18,846 bases of DNA. Source: Halocafeteria seosinensis (lineage: Eukaryota > Sar > Bigyra > Bicosoecida). The notes beneath the pieces were generated by a model. The model was not told where the DNA came from. It made no database searches and saw nothing but the letters and a program-made list of their open reading frames with translations. The first letter of the stretch is position 1; each line of letters begins with the position of its first letter. The stretch lies in assembly GCA_001687465.1 (NCBI GenBank), contig LVLI01001373.1:1-18846 (forward strand), written 5' to 3'. Made by a program: the position numbers and the translations under genes. Positions 1 to 10,400 of the stretch are shown here, in pieces.

Positions 1-539
1 GCCGAGGACGGCAATACTCAGATGTCGTTTAGCCGGAGAACGGCATTGACAACATGAAATCACGCGTCAAGTTCTGTGGGATATACAACATATGCGACCT
101 AAACTTGTAGAAAAGAGCACATAAAACGAGGAAAGGGCTTGGGCACTGTGGCTACTGCATGTACTCATGATAAAATAAAAGCGAGTACATACAGACCAGT
201 GCGAACCAAGTTTCATAACGATCACTGCAGCGACCCGTAAGAAGGCTGCAAATCATGCTATGTGGTTCAGCCACGTAGTTAAACTATAGATAGATAGAGG
301 TGACAACACCTCGTCCCATGTAGTTAGTGAACTTACATCGGACATAAATTTTCACAATGGTACTGAGGTCTGACCTGTAGCAGCTGCAGCAGACTACTGG
401 CAGGTACCAAGTAACAAGAATAAACTTAGCGTGTCCAATACATAGACAAGCGTATTTCCCTATTGCCTTCGACACCTTCCCATTCTATTTATAGCACCAA
501 TGGTTTTGGAGACGCACTATTATGTGTAGCTTACTTCTG

Positions 540-562
540 CTCGCGGTCGCTCCGGTCGCGAG
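540..562. repeat. Small GC-rich inverted repeat
   Basis: A 6-bp arm CTCGCG (540-545) pairs with CGCGAG (557-562) across an 11-base loop. It sits at the edge of a CpG-rich patch running to about 620 that includes an alternating CG run near 609-618. The function is unknown. It could be a GC-rich regulatory patch or simply chance. Confidence 0.3.
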
Positions 563-969
563 GATGAAAGTCGGACAGCACCCGCCGCTCCCATCGGACA
601 GGCGCAAACGCGCGCGCCATACAGCTGTCGGAGCACACACAGTAATTGCCTCATGCTCGCTCCTTGGCGCATATAACTTAGCATGATGCCACTCCGATAC
701 ATCATCGAGTGCTTTACAACTTGAATTGTATTCATTCCTGTGATGAGACACCTCCATCGACTACAAGAAAGCGTAGACCGTCCAGCGGAGATCGGGAGCC
801 GTACGTTCGCTGGCTCTCGAAGCGGAGTTGATCGTAGTACGAGAAAACCAAGATTGGATTGGTTTCTCAAACACAGCTTCATCGATTGGTTTGAAAAGAG
901 TAAAAATAAAGACCGTAAAGTCGTCAACTTTATGCGGTAGTGCTACCATAGTTCCCGGCGCCAGAAGAG

Positions 970-1105
970 GTACGTCGAGGACAAACGTCATTCTTTGGTA
1001 TCCGGGCGAGAGACAGGGGACAAAGTGACAAAAAACGAAAAAGGATGTTGTGTAGGGGTGACATGAGGGGCGGGCATCGACCTAGGGATGGGTTCTTTCT
1101 TGCAG
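970..1105 (+). other. Candidate 5' UTR intron
   Basis: A donor-like AGAG|GTACGT junction at 970 and an acceptor-like pyrimidine stretch ending in TTGCAG at 1105 bracket 136 bases. An intron here would lie wholly in the 5' untranslated region, because the giant frame is closed by a TGA at 1395-1397. No branch point is clear, and such pairs arise by chance, so this is only a candidate. Confidence 0.15.
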
Positions 1106-1112
1106 CCGTTGA

Positions 1113-1141
1113 CTTCCCTTACCTTTTCCCTCCCTTCCCCT
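1113..1141 (+). promoter_or_regulatory. Pyrimidine-rich tract upstream of the giant gene
   Basis: This 29-base stretch is all C/T except for a single A. It lies about 275 bases upstream of the first ATG. Such tracts occur near eukaryotic transcription starts and at 3' splice sites. Here it directly follows the candidate acceptor at 1105, which does not fit the usual order (the tract should precede the AG). A core-promoter or 5' UTR role is possible but unproven. Confidence 0.2.
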
Positions 1142-1415
1142 GTGATGTTTGACTGGTCCACTTCCTTGTGATCAAAGGTCATCTCGCAAACACCTATGCT
1201 GATAGTGGTTCTCTGTGGGTTCATTGGTCTCCGCTGCTCCTGAAAATAGTCCTGGGAGGAGCGTTAGAGTTGTCGCTCTCGCTTTGACAGAGTGCTGGTG
1301 TTGCGATCAACTTCGTGACGTGTGGATGCACCAGTATACATTGCCCATTTTAACTTGAGTGTGTGAATCCTTGAGCTTGTGATAAATAACGATGTGAAAT
1401 TGTCTGGTAGCTTGT

Positions 1416-4400
1416 ATGCAGTATTTACTCGTCAGTTGGTGTGTAATGTGTTGGTGCAGAGTAAGAAGCAGTTTGCGCTTCACATACCAACATACGGTAA
1501 ACTTCAAGATGAGAAAGAGCCGTGACACGCTAAGCTTGGCGCAAGTACTCTTTATGTGTTCAGCAGCGGCCACGATCTCTAAAGTTGCTGAACCGGAGTG
1601 TACTATGGGTAATAGCCTCGCAGGGCTATTCCAAAACGCAACCAGCACTCACAGTGCTGCTCCAGTCGCGACAAGTCGCCTGATGGTTTCCAAGGAAGCG
1701 TTTTCTGCTCGCAAAAACTTGTGTAAACGTAGCGTTTACACAGAGGATTCCTTGCAAAACGAACAGTTTGCTATCAATTTCCCCAGGCAAAGATCCTGGT
1801 CATTTGGACCGCGAAGTGTCTCTGTAATGGACACCCACTTAAGCATTCAATTCTATTGCTCCAGCAAGGTATCGCGCTTCGACCATGGAATCCCAATTCG
1901 ATTTCCCAGCTCGATTATTCAAGGACACATTGGTCCCGCAGTCCACTATTATAGTTGGTCTACAATTAGGGAAAATTCAGTGGCGAAGGACCAGAAAAAT
2001 GGACTTCTGACGAGAAACTTTTCTCCAAACCTGGGCAAAGGAGCGATAGCGCATCCATGCATCTCGAAAGTGGGTACTGGAGCGAATTGCGGCCTTCAAA
2101 GAAATGGTCGACTGAAAACGCCAAACTTCTACGTGACTTTAAAGACACTGACTTGTATCAAACTCAAAAAATCGGGTCTATTCAGTATTTCTATGGCAAT
2201 GTTGGCCATTTATTTTGTCCTGCTACGGGACTATAAGCGTCAAGGACAAAAAGCACTGCCCATACGGGTAGTAGCTGGTAAAACCTCGCCAGCTAGTTTT
2301 CGTGTGCCTTTATTTGTACAGGGGAACCAGAAGTGCTCCTCGCCTGTCGGGTTTGCGTACAGAACTGCCGTGACAGCGTTCCTCTTCAGTGTATCAATTG
2401 CTTTTGCAAAAGGAACTTCGAATCTACGCGACAACATAATTGATGGAAACGAACCTTGTTTTGAATATGTCGCTGAGAGTAGTACTATTCGCATGATTTG
2501 CAGTGTGCTGGACTGGAAAGATCAAAATTACGGAGCTGAGACTTATATCTCTCTTGGTGCACATGAGACATTTGATGGTGGTGGAGGAAGCCAGGAGCGT
2601 GGCAGCATTATCGATTTGACTGGAATTGAGAACTTCAAAGGACTGGTTAATATAAGCGACGGTGTACATTCAATCGCGGATGCCCCAGTGATTAAAAATG
2701 TGAACGTTCAGAATGGAACTATTGCTGAAAGCGGTGGCTTTATCATTCGAACAGCTCAGCGATTCTTTACTGTTAAGTCATGCAGCTCAAATGGAGATAT
2801 TGCGAAGTACGGCGGCGGAATATGTGGGGAAGCATGTGGCGAAAATAATGGCGAAATTGTAGTATTCGATTCCGTTTCTCGAGGGACGATATTAGGCGAA
2901 TCTGCAGGCGGTATCGCAGGACTTTATGTAGGGCGTAATGGGGAGGCTCACATATCAACGAGTTACTCTATTGGGAATATTGAAGGGCCAGACGCAGGTG
3001 GTATTGCTGGAAAAGGCGCTGGTAGTATGAATGGTGGTGTGTATATCTTACGCTCGTTTTCGACAGGAAGTATTTCCTCAGATGCTGTACTAAGTGGTGG
3101 AATTTTGGGGAGTGCTGCTGGAAGTGATCACGGAAAGGTGAATGTTCAAGAATGCTACTCGACTGGACAAATTGGTGCCCATAGTAGTGGTGGGATTAGC
3201 GGATATGCTTCAGCTCTCAGAGCAGGCAAAATGAATATTACGGATTGCTATACGCGGGGTGATATCCAAGGTTTGGGCGCAGGAGGTATTGTCGGAGATG
3301 ATACTGCATATCAGGGCTTTGACTCATCGACCTCTCCGGGACCTGGGGATGTTTTTATTCGCAATATTTACGCATCCGGTTTTGGCACCGAGGACACAGC
3401 GGGTGGAATAATAGGCGGTTTACCTGAGAAGATTGGGAAAGTGGAGGTAATTGACTCCGTGTATAATCACACAAAGATCGTGGGAAGAGGGCTCCAATCC
3501 ATTCTTAACAACGTCACGTTTACGGGAAACTCAGGCAATTTGAATGATATTCGAGGTCAACTATATCGTCGTGAAAATTTGCAGCGGTGGGACAATGGTA
3601 CCTGGACGGTTCCTGGTATTGATCAGTTGCCTATTTTACTGTTTCAATTACAACCGCCGCAAGCGGAAGTTCGACCTACAGCAAGTCCAAGGCTGTCACC
3701 GTCACCTTCCCAGAGGTCCCCCTCACCATCCCCGGCCTCAACGACCGCGACGCCAACTCAAACACCTTCTCCGTTTCCTTCAGATTTACGAGAAAGTATT
3801 ATACAGGGAAAGGAGCCTTGCTTTCACTACGGCCCTGAGAAGAAAATGTTCCGAATGATTTGTAGTGTATTGTCATGGCAGGAGCATAGATATGGAGCTG
3901 AAACTTATATTTCTCTTGATGCAAATGAAGTCTTTGATGGAGGGGGAGGGGGTAACGGACATGACGGAAACGTTATAGATTTAACCGGAGTTGTAAACTT
4001 TGAAGGTTTATTCAAAATTAGCCGGGACGTGTACTCAATATTTGATGCTCCTTTGATTAGGAATGTGGATGTAAAGGGTGGTGTAACTGCAGCCGGAGGA
4101 GGATTTATTGTTCGAATTGTTGGGGAGTATTTTACAGTTGACTCGTGTAGTTCAACTGGAGACATTACCGAGAGTAGTGGCGGGATCGCCGGTAGAAGTG
4201 CTGGAAATAACGGTGAAGCAAAGATATTGCGTTCTTACTCTGAAGGAAGTATAATAGGTAAGGAGGCAGGTGGCATTACGGGAAGCTACGGCGGTCAAAA
4301 TGGAGTTCTTCGAATGACCCGATGCTATTCGACCGGTAATATTGAAGGAGAAGGTGCGGGGGGTCTATGTGGGCAGGAGAGTGGCCAGAGGGGCATTGTC

Positions 4401-7400
4401 TATATCACAGAATCGCATGCAACTGGTGATATCCTTCAAAGTGCTCAGCGATCCGGGGGAATTATCGGTAGGAGGTCTGGCCAAATCAGTGGGATAATAC
4501 GTATAAGTGAGTGTTACAGCTCCGGCAAAATACTAGCGAGGGAGGCTGGTGGAATTATCGGTGCGGATGCAGCAGATATTGGCCAAGTATACATAAGGGA
4601 CTGTTATACGCGTGGAGATATCCATGAGAGGTATGCAGGAGGCATAATAGGTGGCGACCTGGGAGGATTTTCAGACGTTGCTGGAGCTAAGTTGTTCATT
4701 GAAAACACGTTTGCATCTGGGGCTCTGGTACATGCTGAAGCTGGTGGAATAATTGGAAGTATAAACTATGATTTTGGCGGAACCGCGGAAGTGCTATATT
4801 CCGTGTTTAATGGGAGCAATACAGGTAAAGCTATAGGAGACGACCCGGATGATGTCTTGGTGACTATTGGAACCTCAGATAATTTAGCTGATATTCGAGG
4901 CCAACGATATAGTAATGACGGTGCACACTTGTGGGATAACGCCACGTGGTCTGTGAGCAAAGCTGGTGAGTTGCCAACGTTACGGTTTCAGCTGCAACCA
5001 GCAAACGAGAGCGTGAAGGTACCACCTTCTCCAGACTTACGAGGCAACATTCTGGAGGGCAAAGAACAATGTTTCCGATATACGGCTGATCAAAAACTGT
5101 TTCAAATAACTTGTAGTGTGCTGCATTGGAAATTTGAAGGTTACAAGAGTGAGACTTACATCTCTCTCGCTCCCAATGAAGTATTTGATGGCAGTAGCCC
5201 AACCCTAAGTAATGGAAGCATTGTGGACTTGACTGGAACTGACAACTTCAGAGGTTTATTCACTGTCAGACGTGATGTAAAGTCGAATGTCGAGGCCCCA
5301 GTGATTGAGAATGTGCATGCTAAGAACGGGATAACCGCGTTTGAGGGAGGCTTCATTATTCAAGCAGACCAACGCCTCTTCACCGTTGATGACTGCAGCT
5401 CAACAGGGGACATTACCGGGGGTGGGAGTGGTGGAATTTGTGGCTTAGGGTGTGGCGAAGAGGACGGCGAGATAAAAGTTTCCAATTCATCGTCTACAGG
5501 TCCAATATTGGGCTATCATACAGGTGGTATTTTAGGAGCGCAGGCAGGTGGGTATAATGGCATTGTGCATGTAACAGGATGCCATTCGTCGGGGAGAATA
5601 GGTAAGGATGCAGGAGGTATTGCTGGAAGAGGTACCGGAGAATCTGATACCGTTGTGTATATAGACCACTGCATTTCTACTGGAACGATAGAAGGCCCTA
5701 GTAGCGGTGGCATCCTTGGACTATTCGACTTTAGTAGCTCTGGAGCCGAAGTGTATGTGAGACAATGCTATTCAACAGGAGATATTGTGGAAGGCGCCGA
5801 CGGTGCTGGTGGTATTATTGGCGCTGGAGCTGGTTATTCTTATGGATATGCAGAGATTACAGAATGCTACAGCACTGGAACTATATTGGCCAAGCGCAGT
5901 GGTGGAATAGTTGGCGAGTTACCGGCTGAAGAAGAAGGCCGTGTTCACATTAAAGACTGCTACACTCATGGACAAATTGGTGGAAAATACGCAGGAGGTG
6001 TAGTGGGTGGATGTGGAGGGGATTCCTATTATGATCCGCAAGATCGACTGCTTATCAAGAACACTTACACTGCTGGTGTTTTGTCCCATGTAGACGCGGG
6101 TGGAATTATTGGCAGTATTTCTGTTGATTTTGGTGGTGAAATTCAGGTGAAGTATTCCGTTTACAATGACGTCCGGCTTGTAGGAGAAGATCCCGGGAAC
6201 AATATCGGGAGTACTAGAGGGATTTCGAACAACTTGAATGAAATCCGAGGCCAGCTTTATCATTACAACGGTACTCAAAGATGGAGTAATAGTACTTGGG
6301 CTATCCGTGGAACCAGACGACTACCTGTCCTGAGGTTTCAAACGCACTTTCCAGTATCTAACCAAAGCGCTACTGCTGTTTTTGGTAGTCCAACTCCGTC
6401 GAGTCATCCATCTCCTCCTAGAAGAACCGCCACACGCACCCCGGGGTCTACAACGGCTACAGCAAGTCCAAGCCTCTCCCCGTCACCTTCTCAGAGGTCC
6501 CCCACACCATCTCCGGCCTCAACGTCCGCGACGCCCACTCAAACGCCGACGCCGTTTCCTATATATTTACGAGATAGTATTATCGAGGGAAAAGAGCCTT
6601 GCTTTCGGTTTGATCCTGAAAAGAAGATGTTCCGTATGACTTGTAGTGTGCTGTCATGGAGGGAGCAGAGGTATGGAGCTGGCACTCACATTTTTCTCCG
6701 TGCGCACGAAGTTTTCGATGGCGGTGGAGGCAACCAGCATAGCGGAAACATCATCGATTTGGCCGGAGTGGAGGACTTTGGGGGTTTATTTAAAATTAGT
6801 CAAAATGTATATTCAATACGCGAAGGTCCTTTGATTCGGAATTTGGATGTACGAAATGGCACAACTGCATTTGGAGCGGGGTTTATTGTTCGACAACCAC
6901 AATTCGCTCATGCTAGATCTCAAAGTTATTTTACGATTGATGCTTGTAGTTCTACTGGGAATATTAAGGAGCGCGGTGGCGGATTGGCGGGCCAAGAATG
7001 TGGTCGTGAAGGCGAAATTAAGATATTGAACTCTTACTCCCAAGGAAGGACAATGGGCAAAGAAGCAGGGGGTATTATTGGAGCAGAAGCGGCTCGCTAT
7101 GATGGGATTCTTCTGATGACTCGATGCTACTCGACCGGAAACATTGAAGGAGAGGCGGCAGGGGGTCTAGTTGGATTCAAAACTGGTGAGAGAGGTTTGG
7201 TCTATATCACCGAATCTCATTCAGCAGGAGATATTCTTGAGAGTGCTTGGGGTGGTGGTGGTATTTTTGGTCGGAGTATCGGTGGGAGAGGTGGCATCGT
7301 TAGTATAAGCGAATGCTACAGTACTGGCAAAATGTTGGCACCAGGCAGTGGTGGAATTATTGGCGCAGACGCAGCAGATAGTTGGGGCGAATTACGCGTT

Positions 7401-10400
7401 AGAAATTGTCATACTCGTGGAGAAATTCATGGACAATACGCAGGAGGTATAGTAGGTTATAGCGTAGGAGGATACTCAGCATCACAAGACTCTATGGTGT
7501 TCATTAGGAATACGTTCACGTCTGGCGCTCTGGCACATACTGATGCTGGAGGGATACTCGGAAGTATCGGCTATAAGTCCGCTGGCGCAGTTGAAGTGCA
7601 GTATTCTGTGTTTAATGCCAGCAGTACGGACAGAGTTGTAGGATTTGTAGGAGAGTCACAAAGTGCTCTATCGTTGATAGGAATTTCGGATAACTTAGTT
7701 GGTATAAGAGGTCAGTTATATCGTTATGACGATATCCGGCGGTGGGATAATGAGACATGGACTGTGCGCGAACCTGATCAGTTGCCTATTTTAAGTTTTC
7801 AGTTGCAAGCAGGAAACAAGAACGTGGCTGCGCCTTCTTCCCCAGATTTGCGGGCAAAGATTATGGAAGGCAAAGAGCAATGCTTTCGGTTTGTGGCCCA
7901 TGAGAAACTCTTTCAAATAACTTGTAGTATTCTGCAATGGAAGCTCCACGGTTATAGCCAGGAGACTCATATCTCCCTTGCTGCCAATGAAGCCTTGGAT
8001 GGTGACGGCCCTGGCCTACGTCATGGAAGTATCGTGGACTTGACTGGAATTGCCAATTTTATTGGCTTATTCAGTGTCCGGGGAGATGTAGAATCAATTG
8101 CTGAAGCTCCAGTGATTCGGAATGTGCATTTGCACAACGGGACGACTGCAAGAAAGGGAGGATTTATTGCTCGACGAAAGCAACGATTCTTTATTGTTGA
8201 TAGCTGCAGCTCGACAGGGGATATTAGACCTCGAGATAGTGGTGGAATTTGTGGATCCCATTGTGGTGAAGATCATGGCGAGATCAAAGTATTCAATTCC
8301 GTTTCGACTGGTCAAATATTGGGTGACGGTGCTGGTGGCGTTGTGGGAGGCTATGCAGGCAACGATGATGGCATTGCACATATAATAGGATGTCATTCTA
8401 CTGGGAGAATATTGGGGGATGGTGCAGGAGGTATGGTGGGAATAAGTACCGGAAACAGTGGTGGGGTTGTATACATACAACAATGCTGTTATACTGGAAA
8501 GATAATGGGCTCCAGCGCTGGTGGTATAACTGGAGAACGCACAGGAAATGATCGTGGGACTGTTCGTATATTGCAATGCTACTCCGCTGGGAACGTTGTA
8601 GCACAAAAGGCAGGTGGTATTTGTGGAGAAGCAACTGCACAGTCTGGAGGTCAAGTGTATGTTACACAGTCTTATTCAACGGGAGGTATTGTTGAGGGTG
8701 CTGAAGCTGCTGGTGGTATTATGGGGGCTGGAGCAGGTCGCTCTGGATATTACTCTCTGCCTGGACATGTAGAGATTAGAGAATGCTACAGTACTGGAAG
8801 AATATTGGCTGCGCGCAGTGGCGGAATAATAGGCGGGTTTGCGGCGGATGATGATGGCCACGTGCAAATTACAAGCTCATACACTCGTGGAAATATTAGT
8901 GGCATGTACGCAGGAGGTATAGCTGGTGGATCTGTGGGAGATCTCGAACAAGGCCAGATGCATATCGTGGATTGCTATTCTTCCGGTGTTTTGACCCATG
9001 GCGACGCTGGTGGGATTCTTGGCAATGTTCTCGGTGGCTTTGGTGGTGAAATTCAGATAGAGTATTCCGTTTACAATGGCGGCAGACTTGTAGCAAATGA
9101 CCCGGGAAATAATACAGCAGACAGTACAACGGGGAACTCAAACGATTTGAATGAAATTCTCGGAAAACTTTATCATTACAATAGTACCCAAAGATGGAGT
9201 AACAGCACTTGGACTGTCCATGGAACAACCCAGCTGCCTATTTTGAGTTTTCAAGCCCAGTCTTCAGCCTCTAATCAACCCTCGACCGCTGCCTCTGCCT
9301 CTGCCTCTCCCTCTCCTTCTGCTTCTACTACTGCATCTGCCAGTATTTCCCCGTCCACTTCAGCCGTCGATGCCTCCCCCTCTCCTTCGGTTTCTCCCTC
9401 TACAAGCGCATCTGCCAGTATTTCCCCGTCCACTTCAGCCGTCGATGCCTCTCCCTCTCCTTCTATTTCCGCCTCTACAACAGCATCGACCAGTATTTCC
9501 CCGTCCACTTCATCAATGGCTGAGAGTCCAACTGAAACTGCATCGCCCTTTCCTGTAGATTTACGAGGAAGTATTATCGATGATATTGAGCCTTGCTTTC
9601 ACTATGATCGTGAAAAGAAAATGTTTCGAATGAATTGTAGTGTGTTGTCATGGCAGGGGCAGAGGTACGGCCCCGAGACTTACATTACTCTTCGAGCAAA
9701 TGAAGTTTTCGATGGCGGTGGAGGTGATGGAAACATTATTAATTTGGCCGGCACTATAAACTTTGAAGGTTTATTCCGAATTAGTCGAGATGTGTATTCT
9801 ATATTTGAAGCCCCCGTGATTCAATATGTGGATGTAAAGGACGGCGCAATTGCAGAAGGGGCGGGATTCATTGTTCAGAAGAAATTAAACTATGAATCTC
9901 CTAGTCAGAAGTTTTTTACTGTAGATTCCTGTAGTTCATCGGGGAATATTACAGAACATGGTGGTGGAATAGTCGGTGAACGCTGCGGTGGTGAAGGTGG
10001 TGAAATTAAGATATTGAGATCATACTCTCAAGGGATTATACAGGGAAAAGAAGCAGGTGGGATAATCGGAAGTTCTGCTGGTAATTTTGACGGGACTGTC
10101 CGCATTGCGCGCTGCCGCTCGACCGGTGATATTGAAGGAGAATCGGCGGGGGGTATAGGAGGAGATGATGTTGGTCTTAGTTACGGTGTGGTTTACGTCA
10201 CAGAATCTTATTCCACAGGAAATATTCTTGCGAGTGCTCGAGGGGCTGGCGGTATCTTCGGTGGGACTGTTGGCTTTTCCAATGCAATCATCCGGATGAA
10301 CGAGTGCTACAGTACGGGGAACATAATGGCACCATACAGTGGTGGTATTATTGGCGCAGGAGCGGTAAGAACTTCTGGCCAAGTGTACGTAAGGAACTGC

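Larger units (their letters stand above)
1..1415. other. 5' flanking region without a convincing gene
   Basis: No reading frame here has recognisable domains. The longest is a minus-strand frame of 135 codons at 520-927; it shows no motif and overlaps other equally short frames. Visible elements are a GC- and CpG-rich patch around 540-625, a TATA-like palindromic stretch at 485-494 (reads CTATAAATAG on the minus strand), a pyrimidine tract at 1113-1141 and a splice-site-like pair at 970 and 1105. The region presumably holds the promoter and 5' untranslated region of the downstream giant gene, but no promoter can be assigned with confidence. An in-frame TGA at 1395-1397 closes the giant frame upstream of its first ATG. 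Confidence 0.6.
1416..2420 (+). other. N-terminal extension of the giant protein (residues 1-335), no known domain
   Basis: The 335 codons before the first repeat stay open, which is unlikely by chance at this base composition, so they are probably coding. They resemble no family I know. Two hydrophobic stretches are visible: residues 255-270 (2178-2225, starting LFSISMAM) and residues 317-332 (2364-2411, AVTAFLFSVSIAFA). The second looks like a signal-peptide core directly before the first extracellular unit. Alternative starts are Met32 (1509), Met260 (2193) and Met262 (2199). Whether the extension is translated, spliced out or removed by proteolysis cannot be decided from the sequence. Confidence 0.5.

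Noticed and set aside
286-298. Short GATA-type microsatellite
   Set aside because: Only about three copies of the tetranucleotide; too short to mean anything.
520-927. Minus-strand frame of 135 codons in the 5' flank, with a TATA-like sequence at 485-494
   Set aside because: The TATA-like site lies downstream of this frame on the minus strand, so it cannot be its promoter. The peptide has no domain, and neighbouring frames are of similar length.
1461-2321. Intron removing 287 codons of the N-terminal extension
   Set aside because: The splice-like ends are in phase, but an intron of 861 bases staying open in frame is improbable. Kept only as one alternative for the uncertain N-terminus.
8094-8654. 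Minus-strand open frame of 186 codons inside repeat unit 5
   Set aside because: It is the antisense of conserved repeat coding sequence. Its protein has no domain, and its openness follows from the codon pattern of the sense strand.
9275-9508. Minus-strand frame giving a Glu/Ala/Val-rich repetitive peptide
   Set aside because: It is the mirror image of the Ser/Ala/Pro linker minisatellite, an artefact of low-complexity sense coding.
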